This document shows positions 7,437 to 14,543 of a DNA stretch of 25,705 nt, in pieces. Source of the DNA: a virus. A program made the position numbers and the translations under genes. The notes under the pieces were generated by a model, which was given only the letters and a program-made list of their open reading frames with translations, was not told the DNA's origin and made no database searches. Every line of letters starts with the position of its first letter. Position 1 is the stretch's first letter. Location: IMG/VR virus record IMGVR_UViG_3300032087_003584, positions 1 through 25,705 of that record, one strand, 5' to 3'.

Positions 7437-8363
7437 ATGGCAACAAATACTTATTCGTCTATGTCAGACGTTCGTATGGCCTCAATGGTCAGCGCAGAAA
7501 TTAACCTACTCTTAAAAGATACCGCAAACCTTCGAAACACTGGTCTTATTCAGTACATAGGTTCCATAAATGGCCTAGGAACATCAGCGATTAAAGTTCG
7601 AAAAATCGGTTTGGGGGGGCGAGACTCGTTCGCTAGTCGTACCGAAGTACAAGCAGTGTCCGACACAAGCATTACAGACGATTCAGTAACCGTAACACCG
7701 TCTCGTTATTCACTACGTTACGACATTTCGGACCTATTGAACCTCACAGCAACAAACGCACGTTTTGAGCCGGACCCCTTCGCATTGGCGGCATCTATGG
7801 CCGGTTCATACGACAAACTCTTCGCGGAGCTCACAGGCGCGGCGGGAGCGGCGGCGACCGCCGGAACCAGCACCAGTGGCGCGACAATGTCCGTATCTAC
7901 TTTCTTCGAAGGTATTTACGACTTGGAACGAGCAGACAGCGAAATCGGCGCCCCCGGTCCATTCTATAGCGTTTTGCATCCAAAAAGCTTAACCGAGCTA
8001 CAAGCATCACTTAGGTCAGAACAGAACAACATTATTTCTCAAATGATGGCGACCGAGGAAATGATTGCGGCCAAGGGACTTGGATACGTTGGAAAACTTT
8101 TCGGCGTAGACGTATATCGCTCTTCTCACATCGATAGCGATGGAACAGACTACGAAAACTTCATGGCCGATAGTGGCGCGCTCGGATACGCGGACGGTGT
8201 ACCACAGATTCTCGGAGCACCAGAAACCATGGAAATGGATAAATTAGTCGTGGAGCTACAGCGTGAGGCAACAACAGCAATTACAAGTGTTATTGGGCAT
8301 TGTTACCTCTCGGTGTCTATTTTAGACCAAAACCGAATTGTACGACTTCTTGCGGTAGACTAG
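7437..8363 (+). CDS. Major capsid protein
   Basis: This 308-residue protein is the likely HK97-fold shell subunit. Support comes from its place after portal and scaffold, its typical length, and its sequence character. It has an N-terminal helix-rich arm, a strand region with YSLRYDISDLLNLT, an Ala/Gly-rich loop (about residues 135-150), a peripheral helix with FYSVLHPKSLTELQASLR and a C-terminal beta segment. The VGKLFGVDVYRSSHI stretch is characteristic of HK97-type capsids. It has its own promoter and a long leader but only a weak SD site. No N-terminal delta domain or protease gene is seen, consistent with a separate scaffold. A G7 run at 7613-7619 does not disturb the frame. Confidence 0.88.
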   Translation: MATNTYSSMSDVRMASMVSAEINLLLKDTANLRNTGLIQYIGSINGLGTSAIKVRKIGLGGRDSFASRTEVQAVSDTSITDDSVTVTPSRYSLRYDISDLLNLTATNARFEPDPFALAASMAGSYDKLFAELTGAAGAAATAGTSTSGATMSVSTFFEGIYDLERADSEIGAPGPFYSVLHPKSLTELQASLRSEQNNIISQMMATEEMIAAKGLGYVGKLFGVDVYRSSHIDSDGTDYENFMADSGALGYADGVPQILGAPETMEMDKLVVELQREATTAITSVIGHCYLSVSILDQNRIVRLLAVD

Positions 8364-8381
8364 AACCGTATTCTTTGTGGC

Positions 8382-8425
8382 ATAATCGGCGGTAGTTTAT
8401 CTAGTCGCCTGTTATCGCCGGTTAT
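8382..8425 (+). promoter_or_regulatory. Hairpin in the gap after the capsid gene
   Basis: Arms at 8382-8394 (ATAATCGGCGGTA) and 8413-8425 (TATCGCCGGTTAT) pair over 13 positions, with two changes that can form G-U pairs, around an 18-nt loop. There is no U-tract afterwards, so it is more likely an mRNA 3'-end stabiliser or partial attenuator than a full terminator. It fills most of the 96-nt gap. Confidence 0.6.
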
Positions 8426-8459
8426 GTCACTCTTTAACATCAGGCACTAGGATTTTAAC

Positions 8460-9098
8460 ATGTCATACGACAACATTTCGCAACCTTGGCAAGCATCCAA
8501 GACAAGCGTAACCAAACGAATACCGAAACAAGCGAACTCATCTTGGAGATACATACACCATCCGACATCGTGGTCGCTGGAATATGTACAGGACGGGAAG
8601 AAGAAAGACAAGAAACCAATTTGGTTACCAAAGTTTTCTCGACTCGTACTAAAGCCAGGCGTAAACGGTATTTCGGGAACCGAGGATAATCCAGATACTC
8701 GACTTGCACGATTACAAGTAACCGACAACGGATGTACGATTATCGACCCAGAGCGATACGATTATCTTCGAATATACCCCGCTATCGGTGGAGACTTGAC
8801 CGTAAACAAGTGGACGAAAATCGAAAACCTTGGCGGTCGTGTCTTCATGAGTGGAGACGACGCCGGATTCGCTGAGTTTCGACGCGAGCTGGTCGCAGAC
8901 GGAGCGATTAAACCCCCACACGAACAAGTAATCGCCGGTCTCATAATGAAACAACAAGAAATTATTACCATGCACTCTTCGAAGCCGCATATACCACAAG
9001 CGATGAAAGAACAAACCGCCGCCGAACAGAAGCTCGCAGACATGCAGAAAGCGACCGAAGCGGTAAAAAAAGAAGGGATAAAGTATTATGAATCGTAA
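8460..9098 (+). CDS. Head-module protein of unknown function
   Basis: I do not recognise this 212-residue protein. Residues 1-30 are polar and probably flexible. Residues about 30-130 look beta-rich and aromatic (SSWRYIHHPTSWSLEY, then KPIWLPKFSRLVLKPGVNG). Residues about 135-212 are helical and charged, with a likely coiled coil near the end (AAEQKLADMQKATEAVKK). It directly follows the capsid gene and precedes connector genes, so it is probably a head-associated structural or assembly protein. The ATG at 8460 has only a weak SD site. Its last codons overlap the start of the next small gene by 11 nt. Confidence 0.7.
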   Translation: MSYDNISQPWQASKTSVTKRIPKQANSSWRYIHHPTSWSLEYVQDGKKKDKKPIWLPKFSRLVLKPGVNGISGTEDNPDTRLARLQVTDNGCTIIDPERYDYLRIYPAIGGDLTVNKWTKIENLGGRVFMSGDDAGFAEFRRELVADGAIKPPHEQVIAGLIMKQQEIITMHSSKPHIPQAMKEQTAAEQKLADMQKATEAVKKEGIKYYES

Positions 9099-9246
9099 CG
9101 ATAGAGACGCTTTTAACCGCGTCGCGAAAAGAATCAAAGAGCACAGCGAAAAGACCGGTCGACCAGTAACGATGGACACCGCGAAACGTGAGCTCGCAAA
9201 ACATTTAACACAGGCCGACAACCGCAAAAACCAACGGAGAAATTAA
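9088..9246 (+). CDS. Small basic protein, 52 residues
   Basis: This short gene is supported by AGAAGGGA 8-9 nt before the ATG at 9088, an 11-nt overlap with the previous gene, and a stop 1 nt before the ATG of the next gene. Without it there would be an unexplained 149-nt gap. The product is very basic and helical (RDAFNRVAKRIKEHSEKTGR, then TMDTAKRELAKHL) and may bind nucleic acid or act in head assembly. The family is unknown. Confidence 0.65.
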   Translation: MNRNDRDAFNRVAKRIKEHSEKTGRPVTMDTAKRELAKHLTQADNRKNQRRN

Positions 9247-9247
9247 C

Positions 9248-9577
9248 ATGGCATACGCATCAGATAACGGATATGTATTCGACAACCGCCCCCTTTTTCG
9301 TGGTGGTGTCAAAAAAGAAGAACTTTCAGGCGCAAAAGTATTAAATGAATCAAGCGAATCATTTTTGATTTACGACAATCAGGCTGGAAGCTCGGTTATC
9401 GTGACACTCGCACCAGAAAAAGACGGTTCGTATCAGTGGATTAAATGCCATGCAGATTCCGGACACCAATTGGAAATCAGAAACGACGCCACCGCAACAA
9501 TTACATATTTGACAGTCGGACAAAGCGCACTTTTCGTATGTGCTGGTTCAGATTGGCATGTAATGATTAAGGCATAA
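9248..9577 (+). CDS. Beta-rich structural protein, possible decoration
   Basis: This 109-residue protein looks all-beta: short alternating strands (SFLIYDNQAGSSVIVTLAP, then ATITYLTVGQSALFVCAG) separated by Gly/Asp turns, ending in DWHVMIKA. It sits between head genes and the connector gene, with CGGAGA 6-7 nt before the ATG. Size and location fit a capsid decoration or cementing protein, or a small neck component. No family-specific motif is recognised, so the role is inferred from context. Confidence 0.6.
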   Translation: MAYASDNGYVFDNRPLFRGGVKKEELSGAKVLNESSESFLIYDNQAGSSVIVTLAPEKDGSYQWIKCHADSGHQLEIRNDATATITYLTVGQSALFVCAGSDWHVMIKA

Positions 9578-9583
9578 TAAATC

Positions 9584-10357
9584 ATGTCGACCGACTCCAC
9601 ACCGTACGCACCACGTATTCGATACATCGAACTATTAGAACGAAATGTATCGAATACTACACGCCTTGAAATATACAGAGACGGCGCGCAGATTATACCG
9701 ACCGCCGCGAAGTATACTTTAATACGTCCAGACGGTGTCGGAGTCGTACAGGACGCGACCGCCACCGTACTTGGCGACGGTACGTTACAATATACACATC
9801 CATCTAATCATTTCCCAGATAATATAAATCTAGGCGAGGGATATGTACAAAGCTGGACAGCCACGATCAGTGGCGAAGATTATGTATTTCGTCGTTCGGT
9901 TGCTCTTGTATTGCGTCGACTATATCCGACGGTATCCGATACAGATTTAGAGACCGAATACAGCGACCTTGGAAACCTACGCCCGGCGAGTCTATCTTCG
10001 TACCAAACGTATATCGATTCTTCGTGGTACGAGATTCTTCGACGCGTTCGTCGTACTGGAATGGGATACGAGTATCTTGTATTAACGCCAGAATCGTTCC
10101 ACGATACTTTGTTACACCTGACACTCTATAAAATCTTTCGTGATTTTCACAGCTCACTTGGACAAGCTGGTAACGCGCGTTTTCTCGACTTGGCGAACGC
10201 CCACCTATCGCACTACAACGCAGAGTATGACGCAATTAATTTCGTTTACGATGAAAATCACGAAGGAAGAGCAGACGAACCGAACAAAAGAACACGCGGT
10301 CGACCTGTTATTTACTTGACCGCGCCCGGTCCTAACCGATTCCTAAAAAGACGATGA
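9584..10357 (+). CDS. Head-tail connector (adaptor) protein
   Basis: This 257-residue protein appears to have two parts. Residues about 10-115 form a beta domain (TRLEIYRDGAQIIPTAAKYT and later SWTATISGEDYVFRRSVAL), similar to immunoglobulin-like add-ons. Residues about 118-230 form a helical bundle (SSWYEILRRVRRTG, FHDTLLHLTLYKIFRDFHSS, AHLSHYNAEYDA) that resembles adaptor proteins docking under the portal (HK97 gp6 or SPP1 gp15 type). It lies between capsid genes and the tail terminator, the usual adaptor position. The SD site is weak. The stop overlaps the next ATG as ATGA at 10354-10357. Confidence 0.65.
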   Translation: MSTDSTPYAPRIRYIELLERNVSNTTRLEIYRDGAQIIPTAAKYTLIRPDGVGVVQDATATVLGDGTLQYTHPSNHFPDNINLGEGYVQSWTATISGEDYVFRRSVALVLRRLYPTVSDTDLETEYSDLGNLRPASLSSYQTYIDSSWYEILRRVRRTGMGYEYLVLTPESFHDTLLHLTLYKIFRDFHSSLGQAGNARFLDLANAHLSHYNAEYDAINFVYDENHEGRADEPNKRTRGRPVIYLTAPGPNRFLKRR

Positions 10358-10773
10358 ATTTATCCGGTGTCAGAAATGCAATAATCGCGAAAGTGGATGG
10401 TATGACAGGTTTTCGAATGTCTCCATTTCCGGTGGAGCTCTTCGACCGGTCACAAAACACACTCGCACATCTTGCGTTCGCGGTCTCTATTGGTTCAACA
10501 CAATCGATGGACGAACGACAAAGAGTACCGACACGCGTATACATGTCTTCGAACGTTTCTGTAATCTTCGCGTATCGGATTCGACCGCATAGCATATCAA
10601 CAGATTACAATAACGCACTAGATAAAGAAGTCGAAGTTATCGAAACCTTGCTCGGTTCTTATGCTTCGACGCCTGGAATCGAAATAAGATATAATCAATC
10701 GACGCGAACATTCGCCCAAAGTCTAGAATATGTTCTCGTCGAACTAACCTTTACAGTAATACACACACCATAA
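10354..10773 (+). CDS. Tail terminator / tail completion protein
   Basis: This 139-residue protein probably forms the ring that caps the finished tail tube and joins it to the head. An N-terminal helix (VRNAIIAKVDGM) is followed by strands and a central helix with the pattern of lambda gpU-type proteins (DKEVEVIETLLGSY), ending in paired strands (LEYVLVELTFTVIHTP). The length is typical. It precedes the tail tube gene directly and overlaps the adaptor gene by 4 nt, suggesting coupled translation. Identity rests on fold pattern and gene order. Confidence 0.7.
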   Translation: MNLSGVRNAIIAKVDGMTGFRMSPFPVELFDRSQNTLAHLAFAVSIGSTQSMDERQRVPTRVYMSSNVSVIFAYRIRPHSISTDYNNALDKEVEVIETLLGSYASTPGIEIRYNQSTRTFAQSLEYVLVELTFTVIHTP

Positions 10774-10782
10774 GGAGAAACC

Positions 10783-11292
10783 ATGAGTTACAGTGTTGTA
10801 CCCAAAATGCGCCGCGATGGTAAAATCGTCTTGAAAGATGCAACCGGAACCCCAGTTACATTGGAAGTCGCGTTCGAAAGTGGAGATTTTAACTTTACAC
10901 CAACAAAGGCCGCCGAAGTCGTAATCAGAGACCGACACGCGATTACAAATGTTCGAAAAGGCGACGAAGAACCGACCGCGACCGGCTCATTTACAATTTT
11001 TATGCGAGAGTTTACAGACAGCGCGCAAGCTGGAAACGTAATGGATTTCGTAAACAAAACCGGTAACTACTCTTCGAACATTTCCACCGGTGCAACCGGA
11101 ACACCACGTATCGAAGAATACTGTATCGACATCGAATATACAGCAGAAGGAACCGACAATGGAGACGACGCGGACCACGTCGCGACACTTTCGAAATGTA
11201 TTTGTAATGTCGTATTTACAGAAGGCGACCCAAGTACATTGGCGATAAACTTTACTTGTTACGGTGGTGTAACTTATACCGGACCGGCATAA
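10783..11292 (+). CDS. Major tail (tube) protein
   Basis: This 169-residue protein probably builds the non-contractile tail tube. It is beta-rich with one short helix region (QAGNVMDFVNKTG), as in tube proteins of siphoviruses. Strands include GKIVLKDATGTPVTLEVAF and ATLSKCICNVVFTEGD, ending in the common final strand of tube proteins (TLAINFTCYGGVTYTG). It has a clear SD site (AAGGAGA) and stands between the tail terminator and tail chaperone, the conserved place. Length is on the short side but within the range for tube subunits. Confidence 0.8.
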   Translation: MSYSVVPKMRRDGKIVLKDATGTPVTLEVAFESGDFNFTPTKAAEVVIRDRHAITNVRKGDEEPTATGSFTIFMREFTDSAQAGNVMDFVNKTGNYSSNISTGATGTPRIEEYCIDIEYTAEGTDNGDDADHVATLSKCICNVVFTEGDPSTLAINFTCYGGVTYTGPA

Positions 11293-11295
11293 AGT

Positions 11296-11331
11296 TTATC
11301 ATCATTTATCATCATCATTATCATTATCATC
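11296..11331 (+). repeat. G-free intergenic element 3
   Basis: It has two TTATCATCAT units (11296, 11306), the CATTATCATT tail (11316-11325) and a further ATCATC. It lacks one decamer compared with the 40-bp form but keeps TTATCA (11296-11301) and TATCAT (11319-11324) 17 bp apart. It lies between the tube gene stop and the chaperone SD site (GAGGAC). Confidence 0.93.
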
Positions 11332-11345
11332 TGTGAGGACTAGAC

Positions 11346-11720
11346 ATGGACGTAATAAAACTCGGTAAATGGGGAAGCGTAAAAACTTCCCCGCCAAACA
11401 TGGCCACCTGTTTTGAATTTGTTATATCGTGGACAAATTGTGGAGACGATATGGCCCAGCTCGCGCGGATATGCAGTGGCGCAATTGGAGCAATCGCGAA
11501 CGAACGATTACCCAAGTATCGACCGTCAGTACATAAACCAAGCGAGTATGGACATATCTGTTTAAATACAATGTTAGAGAACGGAATCGACACCGGTTCG
11601 ATACTCCAAAACGGTACGCGTGTATTACAGTACATGTCGGAACAATTGCCACGTACGGAGGATGTCGACGACAAAGCCGATTTTTTGTCGGACACACCGC
11701 CGGCGGACTTAGGCGGTTAG
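11346..11720 (+). CDS. Tail assembly chaperone, short form
   Basis: This 124-residue protein is the zero-frame product, equivalent to lambda gpG. It should bind the tape measure during tail assembly and is not expected in the finished virion. It is helical in the middle (DDMAQLARICSGAIGAIA) and contains NTMLENGIDTGSILQNG. The last ten codons lie after a slippery heptamer, so a fraction of ribosomes will leave this frame before the TAG at 11718. GAGGAC serves as SD site for the ATG at 11346. Position between tube and tape measure, plus the frameshift arrangement, supports the call strongly even though the sequence itself is not distinctive. Confidence 0.82.
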   Translation: MDVIKLGKWGSVKTSPPNMATCFEFVISWTNCGDDMAQLARICSGAIGAIANERLPKYRPSVHKPSEYGHICLNTMLENGIDTGSILQNGTRVLQYMSEQLPRTEDVDDKADFLSDTPPADLGG

Positions 11721-11929
11721 AGCTTGATATATGTAAAGAGTGGAACAAGGACCCGGATTGGTTCGCAAGTCTACCCGCCGAAACGAAAGTCGAGTTAATC
11801 GCATACCATCAAATATCGAACGAAACGTCCAAAGATACAAAGGACAGATTAAAGAGGTATAATGTAAAAAAGATCAGGCGCGCACAAGAGAACCACCGGA
11901 AGAGATATGGCGAGAAAAATATCAGTTAA
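11346..11929 (+). CDS. Tail assembly chaperone, -1 frameshift form (gpG-T type)
   Basis: Ribosomes slipping by -1 on T TTT TTG (11681-11687) read on through a second open frame to TAA at 11927-11929. The product is 194 residues: 114 shared, then 80 from the new frame. The extension carries EWNKDPDWFASLPAETKVEL followed by IAYHQISNE, the hallmark of the T domain of tail chaperones (Trp-containing acidic start, then a leucine/proline turn and a helix). Its C-terminus is basic (KKIRRAQENHRKRYG). This explains the 186-nt stretch 11721-11906 that otherwise has no gene. It overlaps the start of the next gene by 23 nt. Confidence 0.85.
11681..11717 (+). promoter_or_regulatory. Programmed -1 frameshift site with stimulatory stem
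   Basis: The heptamer T TTT TTG at 11681-11687 is in the correct phase for zero-frame GAT TTT TTG. After an 8-nt spacer, ACCGCC (11696-11701) can pair with GGCGGT (11712-11717) around a 10-nt loop, giving a perfect 6-bp GC-rich stem. The heptamer, spacing, stem and downstream open frame together match known bacterial and phage -1 sites. Confidence 0.85.
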
Positions 11930-12473
11930 AGGCGATGAGATTTCGATGTTACTTCGTGGTAGTGGATTCGATTACGTCGATAAACTTTTAGACCTAGCCG
12001 CACCGAAGACAAAGAAGCTCATACAAGACGAGTTCGAAAAGATATTAGACAACGCGCGCGCGAAGTGGTTGGTACGTGGAGCCAAGCCAGAAACGGTGGC
12101 ACAAGTGAAAGAACGAACATTCGCCGCGATGGTCAATACTGGAAAGTACACACCGGACGCGGCGCGCGTGATTATCGAAAAGATGGACATAGCCGGCAAG
12201 TTTAACGCCGATAACAGCTTTCGCAAGTCTCCAAAGTCGCAAGATTCGCGAGGAAAGTTACGAATGGGGATACGTGTAAACCAGAAATTTGAACTCGTCG
12301 CAACCTTAAATAACGACGCGCCGTACGCCTGGGCGATTAAAGTCGGAAAGAATAGCGATACCGACATGTCGTACGGTACACGTATATCGAACGAGTTATT
12401 ATGGCAACCAGCCAGAAAGATTACGGACAAAATCGCCGAATCGATGGCGAATGAAATCTTAAAGACAAGATAG
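11907..12473 (+). CDS. Tail or neck protein between chaperones and tape measure
   Basis: This 188-residue protein has no secure assignment. It has a helical N-terminus (EISMLLRGSGFDYVDKLLDL, then KTKKLIQDEFEKILDNARAK). It also has the pattern DAPYAWAIKVG near residues 144-154, which resembles the APYA..VE.GT strand of HK97 gp10-like neck/tail-completion proteins, and a closing helix (KITDKIAESMANEILK). Such genes usually precede the tube gene, so finding it here would be a rearranged order. GGAAGAG stands just before the ATG; the start overlaps the frameshift product by 23 nt. A minor tail protein is the alternative. Confidence 0.6.
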   Translation: MARKISVKGDEISMLLRGSGFDYVDKLLDLAAPKTKKLIQDEFEKILDNARAKWLVRGAKPETVAQVKERTFAAMVNTGKYTPDAARVIIEKMDIAGKFNADNSFRKSPKSQDSRGKLRMGIRVNQKFELVATLNNDAPYAWAIKVGKNSDTDMSYGTRISNELLWQPARKITDKIAESMANEILKTR

Positions 12474-12481
12474 GAGACCAC

Positions 12482-14485
12482 ATGGCAGACGTGAACAAGA
12501 CAATCGAAATCAGCATGACAGCCGATTTGAAAAGTCTCCAAAAGCAGTTATCGAAAATCCCGGGGATGACAAAAGAAGAAGCCAAGGCAATGACGAAGGC
12601 TTTACAAAAGGAGCTCAAACAAGCACAAGCCGCCGCGAAGAAGACCGCACAAGTAAACAAGCGGGCAATGGCACAAGTAACCAAGGCGAACAACCAAGCC
12701 GCACGAAGCGCAAAGAATCTACGAACACAATCTCGCGAAATGGGCGCGGCGTTCGGTTCGTTGGAAGATGTTGTCGGGGAAGTATCGCCAGAGCTCGCCG
12801 GTCTCGCGATGACAGTCGGTACAGTCGGACAAGGTTTTCGCGCGTTATCGCGGTCCATGGCCACTGGTAATCCACTTGTCTTGGCACTCGTCGCAAGTGT
12901 CGCCGCACTCGCCGCCGGCTATCACATCTTGACCAGCGCAAGTCGAGAAGCCGAGCAAAGACAAAAGGACCTTGCGAAAGCCGCGGAACAACTCAACGAA
13001 AAGTTATCGAAACAACGAGACATCGCGAACGAAGTCGTATCGGCACATCGCGAAGCGACGTTGGAACTAGAAGTCTTTACCGGTCAGATTTCAGAACTAG
13101 ACGCGGAAATCTTGAAGGCAAGAGACGCCGCCGGGGACCAGCTCGCGAAACAACTAGAGAAACAAGACGAGATTATATCGGCACAAGAGAAAAACATAGA
13201 GCTCGCAAAGAAAGCCGAATCGTCGTATTCAAGTCTCACAGACGAAGAAAAAGAACAACTTCGGTTACTTATGAACTCGTCGAAACTTCGCGAAGTTAAT
13301 AACGGTATGGCTTCGACGAGCGCTGGTTTCGGTGCACAAATGCGAGCTTTACAAACCGAGTTAAACGAGCAACTCGCAAGAGAAGCCGGATTTCGAACAA
13401 AAATCGAAACCACCAATAAACAGACATTGGAGACACGCGAAGAACTTTTACGACTACAAGAGGAATACGCCAAAGAGCAACGCGAAGAAGAGAAGAGACA
13501 AGAGCAAATCGCGAAGGCTAGAGAAGCCGCACTACAACGACAAAAGGATTTACAAGACGCAATAAACGCAAGTACAAAGACGTTCGAAGCCACACAAGGT
13601 CGTATCGATTCTTTACGTATTTCACGACTCGCAGACGAAGAGCAGATCAACGCGAACGCACAAAAGCGAAAAGAAGAAATACAAGCGGAAATAGATTTAT
13701 TATACGAACAATTCGAAGCCGCCGAAGAGATAGCACGAACACAAAAAGATAAAGCCAAACTCGCTGAATTAGATATGGAAGCCGCGAAGGCGACCGCCAA
13801 ATTAATGGAAGAACAAAGCGAAGTCGAGAAGCAACGTTTACACGAAGTCGCAGAGCTTCGAAAGAAGTTACGCGAAGACGAACAGAAAGAACAAGAGAAG
13901 GCAGACAAAAAGAAAGCGAAGGCAGATAAAGAGCTCGCCGATCAGTTTATCGCACTACAAGAAACAAGACTTAGAGCGGTTACGGATGTCTTCGCGTACG
14001 GACTACAACTGGCACAGGAGACCGGAAACAAAAACAAAGATTTAATCAATGTCTTGTTTCGTGCGAACCAAGCCGCCGCCGTCGCTGATATTGTAATGAG
14101 TACGGCGCAAGCGGTCGCCGCCGCCCCAGCTCAGTACGGACCATTCGCACCGGCCGCGATACCAGCAATCGTGGCGAGCGGTGCGGTCCAACTTGGAATC
14201 GTAGCCGCACAGAAACCACCGTTACACATGGGTGGTATTGTACAACCACTTGCACCGGATGAACAAAATCGTACTCTTTTATCCGGTGAAGCAGTTTTAG
14301 ACCGCGCCACCACTAGACGCCTGGGCGAAGATGGAATAAATCGTCTTCAAAATGGGAAAAGTGGAGGACCAGACGTTATCGTTATGTCTCCATTTAAACA
14401 TCTTGACCGGTACAATCGATCAGCTCTTCGAAATCCGAACTCGTCATTTTCGAAAATGAAGCCAACCAGACGAAGTCGGTATTAG
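12482..14485 (+). CDS. Tape measure protein
   Basis: This 667-residue protein sets tail length and is injected with the DNA. Long Glu/Lys/Gln/Ala-rich coiled coils fill residues about 15-75 and 155-510. A hydrophobic segment near residues 138-155 (LVLALVASVAALAAGYHI) could enter the host membrane. Residues about 540-585 are Ala-rich and hydrophobic, and LHMGGIVQ (about 590-597) is a motif common near the C-terminus of tape measures. At about 0.15 nm per residue, the known scaling predicts a tail of roughly 100 nm. AGGAGA precedes the ATG. It follows the frameshift chaperone as expected. No lysozyme or peptidase domain is visible. Confidence 0.9.
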   Translation: MADVNKTIEISMTADLKSLQKQLSKIPGMTKEEAKAMTKALQKELKQAQAAAKKTAQVNKRAMAQVTKANNQAARSAKNLRTQSREMGAAFGSLEDVVGEVSPELAGLAMTVGTVGQGFRALSRSMATGNPLVLALVASVAALAAGYHILTSASREAEQRQKDLAKAAEQLNEKLSKQRDIANEVVSAHREATLELEVFTGQISELDAEILKARDAAGDQLAKQLEKQDEIISAQEKNIELAKKAESSYSSLTDEEKEQLRLLMNSSKLREVNNGMASTSAGFGAQMRALQTELNEQLAREAGFRTKIETTNKQTLETREELLRLQEEYAKEQREEEKRQEQIAKAREAALQRQKDLQDAINASTKTFEATQGRIDSLRISRLADEEQINANAQKRKEEIQAEIDLLYEQFEAAEEIARTQKDKAKLAELDMEAAKATAKLMEEQSEVEKQRLHEVAELRKKLREDEQKEQEKADKKKAKADKELADQFIALQETRLRAVTDVFAYGLQLAQETGNKNKDLINVLFRANQAAAVADIVMSTAQAVAAAPAQYGPFAPAAIPAIVASGAVQLGIVAAQKPPLHMGGIVQPLAPDEQNRTLLSGEAVLDRATTRRLGEDGINRLQNGKSGGPDVIVMSPFKHLDRYNRSALRNPNSSFSKMKPTRRSRY

Positions 14486-14488
14486 AAG

Positions 14489-14531
14489 TTATCATCATTT
14501 ATCATCATCATTATCATTTATCATCATCATT
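14489..14531 (+). repeat. G-free intergenic element 4
   Basis: It has two TTATCATCAT units (14489, 14499), CATTATCATT (14509-14518) and a further partial unit ending CATCATCATT at 14531. TTATCA (14489) and TATCAT (14512) are 17 bp apart. It lies between the tape measure stop and the SD site TTGGAG of the next tail gene. Confidence 0.93.
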
Positions 14532-14543
14532 GGAGCCGTAACC

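Noticed and set aside
7613-7619. G7 run in the capsid gene in phase for a -1 slip
   Set aside because: The -1 frame stops at TAG 7634-7636 and no useful product follows; the zero frame continues cleanly to 8363.
8375-8403. TTGTGG-N17-TATCTA as promoter after capsid gene
   Set aside because: Each hexamer matches the consensus at only about three positions, and the stretch overlaps the hairpin.
13084-13908. Long open frame on the - strand (274 codons)
   Set aside because: It is antisense to the tape measure coiled coil, Ser/Cys-rich with low-complexity composition, and has no SD site; it is a shadow of codon bias.
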